Assembly (NCBI RefSeq): GCF_001693275.1
Contig: NZ_CP016477.1
Coordinates: 2,790,001 to 2,854,000 of the forward strand
DNA length: 64,000 bases
Source: Picosynechococcus sp. PCC 7117
GTDB taxonomy: Bacteria; Cyanobacteriota; Cyanobacteriia; Cyanobacteriales; MRBY01
Direction of reading: 5' to 3'
A program made the translations under genes and the position numbers. The notes beneath the pieces were generated by a model that ran no database searches, was not told the DNA's origin, and worked only from the letters and a program-made list of their open reading frames with translations. This document shows, piece after piece, positions 34,485 through 43,591 of the stretch. Position 1 is the first letter of the stretch; the number at the start of each line of letters is the position of its first letter.

Positions 34485-34522
34485 TAAAAAAATGTAGGGG
34501 CTTGCCATGGCAGGCCCCTACA
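34485..34522 (-). terminator. Intrinsic terminator of prk; long palindrome
   Basis: TGTAGGGGC and GCCCCTACA (34493-34501 with 34514-34522) enclose the palindrome TGCCATGGCA, giving a stem of about 14 pairs. On the minus strand it is followed by seven T, 25 bases after the prk stop. It can also end the bfrB transcript from the other side. Palindromes with GTAGGGGC arms are dispersed in many cyanobacterial genomes. Confidence 0.7.
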
Positions 34523-34546
34523 ACTACTTATTGGTGTTGATTTTTT

Positions 34547-35548
34547 CTATACGCTTGCGGCGATCGCCCCTTTCCCAGTGGTGAGATATTCATAGGTTTG
34601 GCGCATCTTGAGGCCAACGAGCACTTGGAACAGACCTGTACCGTTATCGGAACCGGGGTAGTCCTTGTGCTTCAGAAGCAGCTCAGTCATTTCACCATAA
34701 TACTTAGTGCCCGTTTTGCTGAGGTGGCTTTCGATGTAAATCATTTCTTCGAGATTATCGAATTTCCCGTCTACTTCCAGGACAGAAACCTCATTGCCGA
34801 AGTAGTTATCGGGGCCATAGTACATCTTGATGCCGGGATAGTTACAGGTGAGCTTCCGGCCACAGGGACGCCAGTTGATGGTAGAGCCTTCATCAAAGAG
34901 ATAGGCTGGTTCGAAGCCCGCAACTCCTTCTTTTTGGACGAGGCGTACCCGGAGATATTTACCTTCTTTGTCATCGACAAGTTCAGTGGGGAGCACCTGG
35001 ATCACCACATCGGCGAATTCTCGTTGGGGTTCGATATAGGCGCTGAAATCCGGTTTCCGGGCATTAATTGAAGCGAGAACATCCTCGTAGGTGTGGCCCC
35101 GTTCTGCCATGTCCCGTTGAATCTTCCACTGGATTTTGACTTCATCGCTGATGTCGAGGTACACGCCGAAATCGACTAATTCCCGCACCCGGGCATCGTA
35201 GAGGGGATGTAGACCTTCGATCACAACAACTTTGTTGGGTTCAATGCGTTCGGGCGGGTCAATTTCCCCGGTTTCGTGGTTGTAGATGGGCTTATCAATG
35301 GCTTTTCCGTTCTTTAGATCACGGATTTGCTCTGCCATGAGATCAAAATTGTTGGCCTTGGGATTGAGGGCAGTTACCCCAGCTTCTTTGCGGCCTTTGC
35401 GGTCAAGGCTATGGTAGTCATCAAGGCAGATTACCGTCATGAACTCTTCGCCGAACAGATCGGTAAGCCGGCGTAAAAAGGTAGATTTTCCGCAGCCGGA
35501 GTCCCCGGCAACACCAATAATAACTACACGGTCTGTCTGACTGGTCAT
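34547..35548 (-). CDS. prk: Phosphoribulokinase
   Basis: Prk phosphorylates ribulose-5-phosphate to ribulose-1,5-bisphosphate, the CO2 acceptor of the Calvin cycle. The 333-residue protein has Walker A GDSGCGKST (residues 15-23), redox-regulatory cysteines C19 and C41 (VICLDDYHS), the second cysteine pair in WRPCGRKLTC, and MAERGHTYEDV. The cysteine pairs are those that respond to thioredoxin and CP12. ATG at 35548 (MTSQTDRVV) matches the family; an earlier in-frame codon at 35569 does not. Confidence 0.97.
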   Translation of the reverse strand: MTSQTDRVVIIGVAGDSGCGKSTFLRRLTDLFGEEFMTVICLDDYHSLDRKGRKEAGVTALNPKANNFDLMAEQIRDLKNGKAIDKPIYNHETGEIDPPERIEPNKVVVIEGLHPLYDARVRELVDFGVYLDISDEVKIQWKIQRDMAERGHTYEDVLASINARKPDFSAYIEPQREFADVVIQVLPTELVDDKEGKYLRVRLVQKEGVAGFEPAYLFDEGSTINWRPCGRKLTCNYPGIKMYYGPDNYFGNEVSVLEVDGKFDNLEEMIYIESHLSKTGTKYYGEMTELLLKHKDYPGSDNGTGLFQVLVGLKMRQTYEYLTTGKGAIAASV

Positions 35549-35928
35549 AAATTTCCTCTGGATCTGCAAATTTTATGTTTTAAACTCATCCGTTATCTAT
35601 GGCGGGAATTCGTGACGAATCGGTTTATTCGCGAGGCTCAGGCGTGTAAATAACCTTAGCTTTGCCACACTGTCACCCCGAAGGCGATCGCCCAGATAAA
35701 CTCGGTACGAAAATAATTGCTTTTATTAATTTCGCCGCTTATTATACAACGGCACTAACATTTAACCATGGTGCTCCCCCAGAAGCGAACAAATATGGAG
35801 TTTGTTTGCCGTTCATGGGGAAACACAAATTTTCTTAAATCCCTGTTAAGGCCCCGTTTGCGCCTAATGGGTCACGGAAAAATAAAAAGCCACCCCAGAA
35901 GGTGACCTTGGCATATTCTTCTTAAGGA
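35549..35928. other. Intergenic region between prk and tRNA-Val
   Basis: About 380 bases without a supported gene. It must hold the prk promoter on the minus strand. Near 35889-35912 the minus strand shows a short GC-containing hairpin followed by a T-rich stretch, a weak candidate for the tRNA terminator. No recognisable RNA was seen. Confidence 0.4.
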
Positions 35929-36000
35929 TGGGCGTTACTGGATTTGAACCAGTGGCATCCTGCTTGTAAGGCAGGCGCTCTACCGCTGAGCTAAACGCCC
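35929..36000 (-). tRNA. trnV-TAC: tRNA-Val (anticodon TAC)
   Basis: The minus strand folds as a full cloverleaf: acceptor GGGCGTT with AACGCCC, D arm starting AGCTCAGCGGTAGAGC, anticodon stem CCTGC/GCAGG with loop CTTACAA (anticodon TAC, valine), and T arm CTGGTTCAAATCCAG. The discriminator base is A; the CCA end is not encoded. Confidence 0.97.
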
Positions 36001-36085
36001 TTAAGCCTTAACAACTATAACAGGGGATTTTTTAAAACGCAAGGGGAGAGGCAAAAGTTTTTTTGAACTGCCTCGTTTAGATTGA

Positions 36086-37630
36086 CTAACGCCGCCAACG
36101 GGCTTTGGGAGTATCTTGATTGCATTTGAAATTTTTACGGGGCTTTCGGGATTGGGACTTAGGGGCCAGACCCAGGGCTTTTTGGTAAATGCGTTCGTTT
36201 TCTTGGACAGAGGTTTGCAGATCAACCATCGGTTTCGGGTAGGTTTCCCCCAAAATAATTTGGCGATCGCCTAACGCTTGCACAGGTAAACGCCAGGGTT
36301 GATGGATCTGTTCACCGGGGAGGGCCGCCAACTCCGGAAGCCAGTGGCGCACATAGTCCCCCTGGGGATCGTAATCCTTGGCCTGTTTGGGAATGTTGAA
36401 ATAGCGAAAACCCCGCGCATCATTCCCCACGCCAGCGGTGTAGTTCCAATTGCCCCAGTTGCTGCACACGTCGTAGTCAATGAGTTGCGACTCAAACCAA
36501 GCGGCGCCCCAGCGCCAGTCAATCCCCAGATTTTTCGTCAGAAAGCTACCAACATTTTGCCGGCCCCGGTTGGACATAAAGCCCGTATACAGGAGTTCGC
36601 GCATATTGGCATCGACAAAGGGAATCCCCGTTTGGCCCGTCCGCCACAGTTCAAAGGCTTCGTGGTCTTGTTTCCAAGGAATTTTTACCCCCTGTAAACC
36701 TTCGGGTTGGAAAATTTGGTTGCCGTGTTTGGCACAGATCCAGCGGAAATAATCCCGCCAGAGCAGCTCAAAAATCAGCCAGTAGGTGGAGTTGTTAGCG
36801 ATCCGTTTTTGTTCGTATTCGGCGACTTGGGCGGCAATGTAACGGGCCGAGAGACAGCCCAGGGCGAGCCAGGGTGAGAATTTTGAGGAGTAATCGGCTC
36901 CTAACAAACCATTGCGGGTTTCTTTGTAAACCTTGAGGCGATCGCCTTCCCAAAAATAAGCCTGGAGTCGTTGCAAGCCTGCCGTTTCACCGCCTTTAAA
37001 CGGGAGCACACCACGGGGATCAATGGTTGGTTCCGGCAAACCCAAATCCTGGAGACTGGGAATCTCGCCTGGAGCAAGGGTTTCGGGGAGGGGGGGCAAT
37101 TGGGTTGGTGTGGGTACTGGGGAGGCGATCGCCGCATACTTTTCCACATCCTTACGAAATTGCGTAAAAACCTCCGGCACTTCGTTGATCCCAAAAGGCA
37201 AATCCCCTGGATCGTGGAGGGTCGTTCCCCAAAACGTTTCCACTTGAACGCCCCGTTGCTTTAGGGCTTGGCGCAGTTTTCGTTCAACGCGGGTTTCCTC
37301 TGCCGTCACCTCCCTGTGCCAATAAACAGCGTCAATCTGCCATTGCTGACATAAATCAGGGATTAACTTTTCTGGGATGTCCTGGCGCACAATCAAATCA
37401 CTGCCCTTGGCACGGAGATTTTGCCGGAGATCCTGGATGGCTTCCCGGAGAAACTGACCCCGAAAGGCACCTGTTTTTGGGAAATCTAGCCCAATTGAAC
37501 CAAACTCCCGGGGGTCAAAACAGTAGAAAGGAAAAATCTGGGCCTGTTGTGCTAGGGCTTCCTGGAGTGGCTGGTGGTCATGGAGCCGGAGATCACGGCG
37601 ATACCACAGAAGAATATTGACAGAAGACAT
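36086..37630 (-). CDS. phrB: Deoxyribodipyrimidine photolyase (class I CPD)
   Basis: This flavoenzyme uses light to split cyclobutane pyrimidine dimers. The 514-residue protein has the N-terminal antenna domain (ILLWYRRDLRLHDH at the start) and the C-terminal FAD domain with motifs SKFSPWLALGCLSAR, WRDYFRW, TGIPFVDANMREL, GRQNVGSFLTKNLGIDWRWGA (in two parts) and WNYTAGVGNDARGFRYFN. The antenna in cyanobacteria is usually 8-HDF. The C-terminus ends in a basic tail. Length and motifs are full. Confidence 0.96.
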   Translation of the reverse strand: MSSVNILLWYRRDLRLHDHQPLQEALAQQAQIFPFYCFDPREFGSIGLDFPKTGAFRGQFLREAIQDLRQNLRAKGSDLIVRQDIPEKLIPDLCQQWQIDAVYWHREVTAEETRVERKLRQALKQRGVQVETFWGTTLHDPGDLPFGINEVPEVFTQFRKDVEKYAAIASPVPTPTQLPPLPETLAPGEIPSLQDLGLPEPTIDPRGVLPFKGGETAGLQRLQAYFWEGDRLKVYKETRNGLLGADYSSKFSPWLALGCLSARYIAAQVAEYEQKRIANNSTYWLIFELLWRDYFRWICAKHGNQIFQPEGLQGVKIPWKQDHEAFELWRTGQTGIPFVDANMRELLYTGFMSNRGRQNVGSFLTKNLGIDWRWGAAWFESQLIDYDVCSNWGNWNYTAGVGNDARGFRYFNIPKQAKDYDPQGDYVRHWLPELAALPGEQIHQPWRLPVQALGDRQIILGETYPKPMVDLQTSVQENERIYQKALGLAPKSQSRKPRKNFKCNQDTPKARWRR

Positions 37631-38126
37631 TGTGATCTAGCGAACGATAAAGTAGAGGCTCATAAGGTAACGTTAATTGCCATGGAGATTCAATTGATTC
37701 GGGGACGCATGATTTTTATGAGTTTTAAAAATTGTCCTCTCAACTCAAAATAAAACTGTCATAGTTTTTGCTGAAAATCACTTGAAATATCCCAAAAACA
37801 AATCGATAAGAGGCAATTCAAATGCTAGTCCCCAAGGTGATTTTTCGGCATTTTAGCGTATCTTACTAATCGTCATAAAATTCTTCCAAGCTAGTCTACC
37901 AAGAGATTTTGGGTGATTTATGCCTTTTTTAGAAGTTAAGATTAAACACAAAAAACTGTCAGAAATATGTATGACTTGTACTATTTATTGCTAAGATTTA
38001 ATTTGAGTAGCTGATGTCATTCTTTTGCTCATCATTATTGGGGTAAACACTCCGATAAAGTTAATTTTTGGTTAAGCCACACCACAATATACCCCCATCA
38101 TTTTTTAATGATTGTCCGTGGATTCT
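37631..38126. other. AT-rich intergenic region
   Basis: About 495 bases without an open frame worth reporting. It separates the divergent photolyase and GAF genes, so it should hold both promoters. No clear RNA, repeat or operator was recognised by eye. Confidence 0.5.
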
Positions 38127-38708
38127 ATGATTGCTCCTCCAATCCTGACTAACGAAGAACATCGTCTTGCGGCACTACACCGTACCTATCTACTGGATAC
38201 CCCCCAGGAAGCAGCCTTTGATCTCATCACGCGGTTGGTGGCGCGGCTCTGCGGCACAAAAATTGCGGCAATCTCTTTGGTGGATCGCGATCGCCAGTGG
38301 TTTAAGTCACGCTATGGCTTCACCCTCGAAGAAACCTCCAGGGTTATTTCTTTTTGTGCCCACGCGATCGAGGATACTGAGCTTTTTGAAATTCCTGACG
38401 CCAGCCTGGATAAGCGTTTTTGGGACAACCCCCTCGTGGTTCAAGCGCCCAAGATTCGTTTCTATGTGGGTGTTCCTCTGTATACAGCCGATGGTTATTG
38501 TTTGGGTACCCTCTGTGCGATCGATGATCGCCCCCAAACTCTTTCTGACAGACAGCGCCACCATTTACTGGGCTTGGCAAAACAAGTGGAACGACATATC
38601 CATTGGCGCACCGCGTTTTTGGCCCAGTATCCTGACTCCCAAACATTGGTCTCTCCGAAGGAAGCAGCTCATCAAGGCCCCCACTGTAGTCTTTCTTCTG
38701 TGGTTTAG
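38127..38708 (+). CDS. GAF-domain protein, 193 aa
   Basis: A stand-alone GAF domain of the kind found at the N-terminus of many diguanylate cyclases and kinases: EEHRLAALHRTYLLDTPQE, then IAAISLVDRDRQWFKSRYG, SRVISFCAHAI, and FYVGVPLYTADGYCLGTLCAIDD. No output domain follows, so it is either a single-domain sensor or a partner protein. ATG at 38127 is chosen; GTG at 38118 and TTG at 38112 are in frame. It is convergent with the alpha/beta hydrolase gene. Confidence 0.88.
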   Translation: MIAPPILTNEEHRLAALHRTYLLDTPQEAAFDLITRLVARLCGTKIAAISLVDRDRQWFKSRYGFTLEETSRVISFCAHAIEDTELFEIPDASLDKRFWDNPLVVQAPKIRFYVGVPLYTADGYCLGTLCAIDDRPQTLSDRQRHHLLGLAKQVERHIHWRTAFLAQYPDSQTLVSPKEAAHQGPHCSLSSVV

Positions 38709-38756
38709 CGCTGTGGCAAATTTTTCATGGGATGGCGATCGCCTTTTGCTGTGAGT

Positions 38757-39560
38757 TTAATGGAGAAAATCTTTGAGGGCAGCGATCACCGCCTGGGGAT
38801 TACTCAATTGGGGAAAATGCCCCTTGGCGTCAATCCAGTGGAGCTGACTACTGCGAATGGCTTGGTGGAGATATTCGCTTACAGCTTTAGCCACAAAAGG
38901 ATCATTCTCGGCTTGCAAAATTAACGTTGGGAGCTTCAGTTGACTCACCTCGCGACGATAATCAGATTTGAGGATCAGCGAAAAGGTCAAAAAAGCATAA
39001 TCAGGCCGTAGACGGAGGAGGGTTTTTGAAAATTCCGCCGAGAGTAATGGTTGCTTCGGGGTATTCATGATCGATGGCGCATATTTACGCACCCATTGGA
39101 AATAGTTCTGGGACATTTCCGCCAAGATTTCATCGGCTGTGGCCTGATCAAAACTCCCCACATAATCTTGGTCATGGATATACCGGGGTGAGGCACTGAT
39201 GAACACTAAACGGGTAATGAGATTGGGGTGCTTGAGAGCCACCAGGGTGGCGGTCATACTACTGACTGAATGGGCGACCAGTTGCACTTCCTCCAAGTCG
39301 AGGGCCTCACAAATGTCGAGAATGTCCTGGGCGTAACTTTCGAGGCGTGTGTGATGTAGTGTCTCGTTTTCGTCTGCCTGCGATCGCCCACAACCCGGCA
39401 AATCAAAAAGCACCAAACGGTAGTCCGCCGCAAAGGCCGGGGCCACTAAACGCCAACTGGTTTGATCACTGCCAAAGCCATGGGCAAAGAGGAGTACCTT
39501 GTCTGAACTGGCATTGCCGAGGATTTGAACATTATGTTTGGTCAGAACATCAGTTGTCAT
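38757..39560 (-). CDS. Alpha/beta hydrolase, RsbQ/KAI2-like
   Basis: A 267-residue alpha/beta hydrolase. The nucleophile is the serine in LVAHSVSSMTATL, the acid is D in ILQAENDPFVAK and the base is H in DAKGHFPQLSNP. The oxyanion region is LLFAHGFGSDQTSW, and the pattern resembles RsbQ of Bacillus and the plant karrikin receptor family, which bind small butenolide-type ligands and act in signalling. The neighbouring gene encodes a GAF protein; in Bacillus RsbQ works with a PAS-containing phosphatase. The functional link here is only a suggestion. Confidence 0.88.
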   Translation of the reverse strand: MTTDVLTKHNVQILGNASSDKVLLFAHGFGSDQTSWRLVAPAFAADYRLVLFDLPGCGRSQADENETLHHTRLESYAQDILDICEALDLEEVQLVAHSVSSMTATLVALKHPNLITRLVFISASPRYIHDQDYVGSFDQATADEILAEMSQNYFQWVRKYAPSIMNTPKQPLLSAEFSKTLLRLRPDYAFLTFSLILKSDYRREVSQLKLPTLILQAENDPFVAKAVSEYLHQAIRSSQLHWIDAKGHFPQLSNPQAVIAALKDFLH

Positions 39561-39664
39561 ATCGATTATGTAAGCAAAACACTTGTTGAACTTGCTTCCA
39601 TCATGCCAAGAAACGCTCTAGGCCGCAGCGCCCAGGGTTTAGCATTAACAAAACCTAGATCAAT

Positions 39665-40342
39665 TTAGGCATCGGTCACTGCAAATTTTTCGATAATCTC
39701 GGCGCTAGAAAGACCTTGTTTGACCCACATTTCCGTCTGTTCAATTTTTGGCCCTAAGCCCACCAAGAAGTTGGCAAATTGTGGCGGATTCGCCATTAAC
39801 GTTGCCGCATCCTTTGGTAAATCCACTGCACAGGCCCGAATGCCTTTCCCAGCCCAACGGGAAAACCAAGCTGCAATAAAACCCGCTTCTAAATGATAGG
39901 ACGGTGTTTGTTCTGGTTTCAGGCCAATTTCCGTACCCAACTGCATCATCGAGGCTTCTACCTGTACCTTGATTAGGCCCAAATCACGGTGGGTAAAATC
40001 TAAATTTAAGTGCCCAAAACCGTGGGTTTCCCAAATTTGCCGCATCATCACCAAAAATTCTAGGGCATTCATCTGGGGGATCGTGCGTTGGTAGTATGCT
40101 TCAATTTCTGTTTTCAAGCGGTCGTAAAAGGCACCCCCCCACCAAAAACCAAAGGTATAGAGGGCGAAAGGGGTTGCTTCACCTGTTTCTTCCCGTAGGG
40201 CTTTATGGATGCTCCGGAGCAACACTTCTGGTACGGCCAAGAGGCGATTCCCGTGGCGTGTTTTTAAAAGGCCCGTTTCCGGTTGGCATTGGATATAGGT
40301 GCGGGGGGTAAAGTAATTCCCAGGGACAGGGGACAAAGTCAT
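39665..40342 (-). CDS. V4R-domain protein of the photosystem II assembly-type cluster
   Basis: A 225-residue protein with the 4-vinyl-reductase (V4R) domain fold in its C-terminal half (VQVEASMMQLGTEIG, EAGFIAAWFSRWAGKGIRA). Such small-molecule-binding domains were first seen in BchJ; the enzymatic name is probably misleading. The gene ends a minus-strand series of seven genes containing a second V4R protein and two 2Fe-2S ferredoxins, a content like slr0144-slr0152 of Synechocystis, whose products take part in photosystem II assembly. Only two bases separate it from the preceding gene. Confidence 0.85.
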   Translation of the reverse strand: MTLSPVPGNYFTPRTYIQCQPETGLLKTRHGNRLLAVPEVLLRSIHKALREETGEATPFALYTFGFWWGGAFYDRLKTEIEAYYQRTIPQMNALEFLVMMRQIWETHGFGHLNLDFTHRDLGLIKVQVEASMMQLGTEIGLKPEQTPSYHLEAGFIAAWFSRWAGKGIRACAVDLPKDAATLMANPPQFANFLVGLGPKIEQTEMWVKQGLSSAEIIEKFAVTDA

Positions 40343-40344
40343 GG

Positions 40345-40815
40345 TTATTCGCTCAGGTATTGGTGGGTGACTTGGAGATAGGGCAGCATCAGTTGGGCGT
40401 ATGGGGCGGAGAGTTCTTCTTGGATGACCTCTTGGATAATGCGGTAAACTTCGTTGTTGTATTTTTGATTTTTCAAGGCCCGCATAATATTTTGCATCCA
40501 GTACAGGAAGCGATCTTTGAGGAGTTCTTCGTCCTGGAGGAGCATCGCTGTGGCGCAGTTGCGGAGGACTGAGATGAGGTCGCCTTTACATTTTTTGAGA
40601 ACTGTCTCTGGGGCCGAGCGCAATAGCACTTCGTTTTCGGTTTGGAAGCGCCGGAGGGTCTCGTCGACGATTTTTTCTTCTTTCTCTTGGATCAATTGAT
40701 AGGTGATCCGGCGATCGCCCCAGGATTGGAGAGTCTGATCGACTTGATCAAGATCTTGGGGTTCGATATAAGCCCCGTCGGAACGTTCAAGGAGGGTTTC
40801 TAAGAGGGTGATCAT
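40345..40815 (-). CDS. Hypothetical protein of the V4R/ferredoxin cluster, 156 aa
   Basis: An all-helical, acidic, 156-residue protein (TLLETLLERSDGAYIEPQDL at the start, YLQVTHQYLSE at the end) without a recognised family name. Its helix pattern and two cysteines (KKCKGD, RNCATA) are reminiscent of phycobilisome-like helical bundles, but no bilin lyase motif can be claimed. It is directly coupled to the downstream V4R gene. Probably the counterpart of one of the unnamed genes in the Synechocystis slr0144-slr0152 group. Confidence 0.75.
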   Translation of the reverse strand: MITLLETLLERSDGAYIEPQDLDQVDQTLQSWGDRRITYQLIQEKEEKIVDETLRRFQTENEVLLRSAPETVLKKCKGDLISVLRNCATAMLLQDEELLKDRFLYWMQNIMRALKNQKYNNEVYRIIQEVIQEELSAPYAQLMLPYLQVTHQYLSE

Positions 40816-40949
40816 AAAAATTTATCCTGATGAAAAAAGTAGGCAAAATTTACGCTGGAAAAATTCTAGGTTTTTCTCGAAAAGGGACGGTAAATTGTTT
40901 TATTTTTTAATAATTCCGTTTTTGTAAGGAGTTTTAGCCACCTAACGCC

Positions 40950-41432
40950 CTAAATATCGGCGAGATCTAATAAATCGTCGAGTAGGTCGTAGTCATCGGG
41001 GTCAACTTCTCGGAGAGTTTGACCTTGCTCTTCCCAGGTGAGGAGGGCGACAAGATCTAAATTTTTGAGGCCATCGACGGTTTCGATATTCTGTAGGCCC
41101 CGAATGAAAAAGTCGGTATCAGATTCCTCGGTTTCAACAACGGGCGATCGCCTAGGTGAAGTCCCTTGGAGAGTGGCAGCATATTGATCCAATTCGGAAG
41201 GCGGCGCACTCCACTGTAGGGCTAACAGCAGATCATCCCGGGAGAGAAAAGCTGCTTCCTCAAACCCCTTGAGAAAAAAAGGGCCATCTGGTCGAGGCGA
41301 TCGCCGGACGAGGGTCGGGGCAGGGGTTGCCCCACGGGTAGGGACAGGGGCTGCCGTAGGAGGCTTGAGTTTTTCAAAAAGTCCCACAAAAGTCGGAAAC
41401 CAGCGCCGGAGTAGAGAATCATCTTGTGCCAT
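40950..41432 (-). CDS. Hypothetical protein of the V4R/ferredoxin cluster, 160 aa
   Basis: A 160-residue protein with a Pro/Ala/Thr-rich linker (about residues 20-55) and an acidic C-terminal part (EVDPDDYDLLDDLLDLADI). No known domain was recognised. ATG at 41432 (MAQDDSLLRRWFPTFVG) is preferred; the frame extends upstream into the V4R gene, but that part is basic, low quality and overlaps its neighbour. It is in the same direction as the rest of the cluster. Confidence 0.7.
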   Translation of the reverse strand: MAQDDSLLRRWFPTFVGLFEKLKPPTAAPVPTRGATPAPTLVRRSPRPDGPFFLKGFEEAAFLSRDDLLLALQWSAPPSELDQYAATLQGTSPRRSPVVETEESDTDFFIRGLQNIETVDGLKNLDLVALLTWEEQGQTLREVDPDDYDLLDDLLDLADI

Positions 41433-41466
41433 GTGATTTGATTTGTCCTTGAAGTGTGCCTTTGCT

Positions 41467-42174
41467 TTATTCGCGCCCAACCGCATCAAGTGCCGCTTCC
41501 GTTTTGAGCGCCTGAAAGCGAGCTTCAATATCCGCCGCCGTTGCCCCAGATGTCAGCCAAAATTCCGCCGCCTTCACCCGTTTTTCCGAACCGATTAGAA
41601 ACCGACAAAAATCATTCCCCATGGAATAACACTGAATTTCAGTGCTACTCAAGGCCCGGTCAAAAAAGCTCGAAAAGAACCCCGCAAATAGCCCCGCATA
41701 GAGGAAGCACACGGGCTTACCGACATCACCGAGGGTTTTCGCCACCGCCGAGTCAAATAGATCAATAAATAAAAAGCCTTCCTTAATCGAAGACAAATCC
41801 ACCTGCCATTTCCCCCACCCCTGGGCCGTCAGGGGCCACCACCAGGTTTCGAGGGCAAACCGGAGCGCCGCATCTTTAAAATACAAGCCGAACTCATCCT
41901 GGAACCATACCTTAAATTGGGCCGCATCTTCGACGCCCCACTCCTGGCCGATCAAGTACATTAACCAACCGGAAGCTTCACCGACTTCATGCTCAAGGCC
42001 CTTTTGTAACCCAATAATGAAATCTTCCGTGGTAAGGAGATTCCGTTGGCCATGGCGATCGCTTACGGTGCCTTGGGTGGGATCAAACTGAAAGAAGGTA
42101 TGACGACTATAGTGGCAGGCTTTTTGCCAGGAACGGTGGTATGGGAGAGTTTGGGAACGGGCAGAAGAAACCAT
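41467..42174 (-). CDS. V4R-domain protein, second copy in the cluster
   Basis: A 235-residue paralogue of the protein at 39665-40342: both have a HGxRxLL-type N-terminal strand (DRHGQRNLLTTEDF here, TRHGNRLLAVPEVL there), an EVGEA/ETGEA segment followed by a membrane-facing helix, and the V4R C-terminal half (CFLYAGLFAGFFSSFFDRALSS). The C-terminal end SGATAADIEARF parallels GLSSAEIIEKF. ATG at 42174 is chosen; an upstream TTG at 42192 is in frame. The two copies suggest a heteromeric pair in the assembly complex. Confidence 0.83.
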   Translation of the reverse strand: MVSSARSQTLPYHRSWQKACHYSRHTFFQFDPTQGTVSDRHGQRNLLTTEDFIIGLQKGLEHEVGEASGWLMYLIGQEWGVEDAAQFKVWFQDEFGLYFKDAALRFALETWWWPLTAQGWGKWQVDLSSIKEGFLFIDLFDSAVAKTLGDVGKPVCFLYAGLFAGFFSSFFDRALSSTEIQCYSMGNDFCRFLIGSEKRVKAAEFWLTSGATAADIEARFQALKTEAALDAVGRE

Positions 42175-42239
42175 AGGATCAATAAATCGCAATCACAACA
42201 GTGAGAAAGACAAGCTTAAAAAAGCGAGAAAAGCCAAAA

Positions 42240-42752
42240 CTAATCAAAGTAGTTGGCAATATTTGACACAGAAGAGGGTTGGAACACATCCAAAAGATTG
42301 GTTTCTAAAGCCGCATCAATATTGGCCATTTTTTCGAGGGCCGAGCGCAGAATTAATTTGTTTTCTTCGACGAGAATTTCTCCGGTCAAAGGGTGAATAA
42401 TATTTTGATTAGCGCGGGTACCAACCAGGGATTTGAGCTCGCCCATGGAACCGATGTACATCCCCCTGGGCACTTCGATAACGGCCCCATCACCACAGAT
42501 CTTCGTTTGACAGGCAAGGCGAGAATTGGCTTGGGCGGTGGCAATAAAACTGAGGGTCAGTCGTTCTTGGTCATTCATCGGGCTGAGGGCTTCCCCCCCA
42601 GATTTGACGTAAATATGACAAGTGGCACAGCGCCCTTGGGCACCACAGGCCTGCATGACACTCATGTCTTCCCGGAGTAGCACATCAAGCAAGGTCTCTT
42701 GGCCCTGGACGGGAACGGTTTTATCGAGGGGTTGGATTGAGATTTTATTCAC
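42240..42752 (-). CDS. [2Fe-2S] ferredoxin-like protein, first of cluster
   Basis: A 170-residue protein with an N-terminal adrenodoxin/ferredoxin domain (cluster cysteines in ACGAQGRCATC and the last in LACQTKI) and a C-terminal extension of about 75 residues (GMYIGSMGELKSL, then NIIHPLTGEILVEE). GTG at 42752 starts close to the domain; a TTG at 42794 would overlap the preceding gene by 19 bases. The gene is the counterpart in type of slr0148. It probably passes electrons in assembly or repair of photosystem II; this is inferred from the cluster. Confidence 0.87.
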   Translation of the reverse strand: MNKISIQPLDKTVPVQGQETLLDVLLREDMSVMQACGAQGRCATCHIYVKSGGEALSPMNDQERLTLSFIATAQANSRLACQTKICGDGAVIEVPRGMYIGSMGELKSLVGTRANQNIIHPLTGEILVEENKLILRSALEKMANIDAALETNLLDVFQPSSVSNIANYFD

Positions 42753-42775
42753 GGGGAATTGGGGGGGTAAAAAAT

Positions 42776-43591
42776 TTAAAGGAGAAAGCGACAATCAGCT
42801 TCGCTGAGGGCATATTGGCGGAGCAATTGGGCAAAGTCTACAACAATGCGTTCGCACTCTTGGGTAAAGGTCGCTACCCATACTTTGAGGCTCTGTAGTT
42901 CGGCCTGACTGAGGTGCGGTTCGGGAGAGGCGATCGCCCCTTGCTCTGGATCAAAACTGCCCCAGTGATCCACCACCCAACAGTCCAAAAGGGGATGTTC
43001 TGACTGGAGCGTTTGCTGGGCTTTTCGCCAATAATTACCGATGGCAAGGTTCCCAAAATACTTTTGACTAAATTCACTAATTTGATTCAAAGCAATGATG
43101 GCTCTGGCCCTGGAAATATCCGTACCCTTAGCTGGATTTGTGACCACCGGGATTGGGATGGGCGGCATGGTGCGCTTGGCCGTGGCGGCAACGGGCTCTA
43201 ACAGAGGAAACAAAATATCTTGGACCGTAGCTTGTAACTGGGCGAGATGTTGCACATAGCTGCTGAGTACCGCTCGCACCCCCTGTTTCAGCGCCCAATC
43301 ACGAAAGTAATCATTGACTAGGGGTTGGTGGGCGAGGAGTACCACGGGTAAATCTTGCCAAAAATCTCGACATTGCCGAAATAAATCGAGACTGTTGGTA
43401 TGGGGGAGCGTGCCCAGTAACAGTAACTGGGGATGACGACGGTCGCATTCTTTGAGTAGAGCCTGCCTCGTCTCAGACACGCAAACAACGGCTCCAGCGC
43501 GGGTGAGTTGCGTGGCAATGGGCTTATACACGCGCTCATTCATTTCCGCGATGAGAATGATCTGGTTGTGCAAAGTAGATGTACCAACCAT
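42776..43591 (-). CDS. Receiver-like protein lacking the phospho-aspartate
   Basis: A 271-residue protein. Residues about 8-125 have the secondary-structure order of a response-regulator receiver (QIILIAEMNERVYKPIATQL, then LLLLGTLPHTNSLDLFRQCR), but the expected phospho-aspartate position is a glycine, so it cannot be switched by normal phosphorylation. A second helical domain (about 150-270) contains IGNYWRKAQQTL and VVDHWGSFDP. It sits between the two ferredoxin genes. ATG at 43591 (MVGTSTLHNQ) is preferred over the longer frame to 43636. Confidence 0.75.
   Translation of the reverse strand: MVGTSTLHNQIILIAEMNERVYKPIATQLTRAGAVVCVSETRQALLKECDRRHPQLLLLGTLPHTNSLDLFRQCRDFWQDLPVVLLAHQPLVNDYFRDWALKQGVRAVLSSYVQHLAQLQATVQDILFPLLEPVAATAKRTMPPIPIPVVTNPAKGTDISRARAIIALNQISEFSQKYFGNLAIGNYWRKAQQTLQSEHPLLDCWVVDHWGSFDPEQGAIASPEPHLSQAELQSLKVWVATFTQECERIVVDFAQLLRQYALSEADCRFLL

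Noticed and set aside
34598-35071. Open frame antisense to prk
   Set aside because: prk is unmistakable on the other strand and the antisense product has no recognisable feature.
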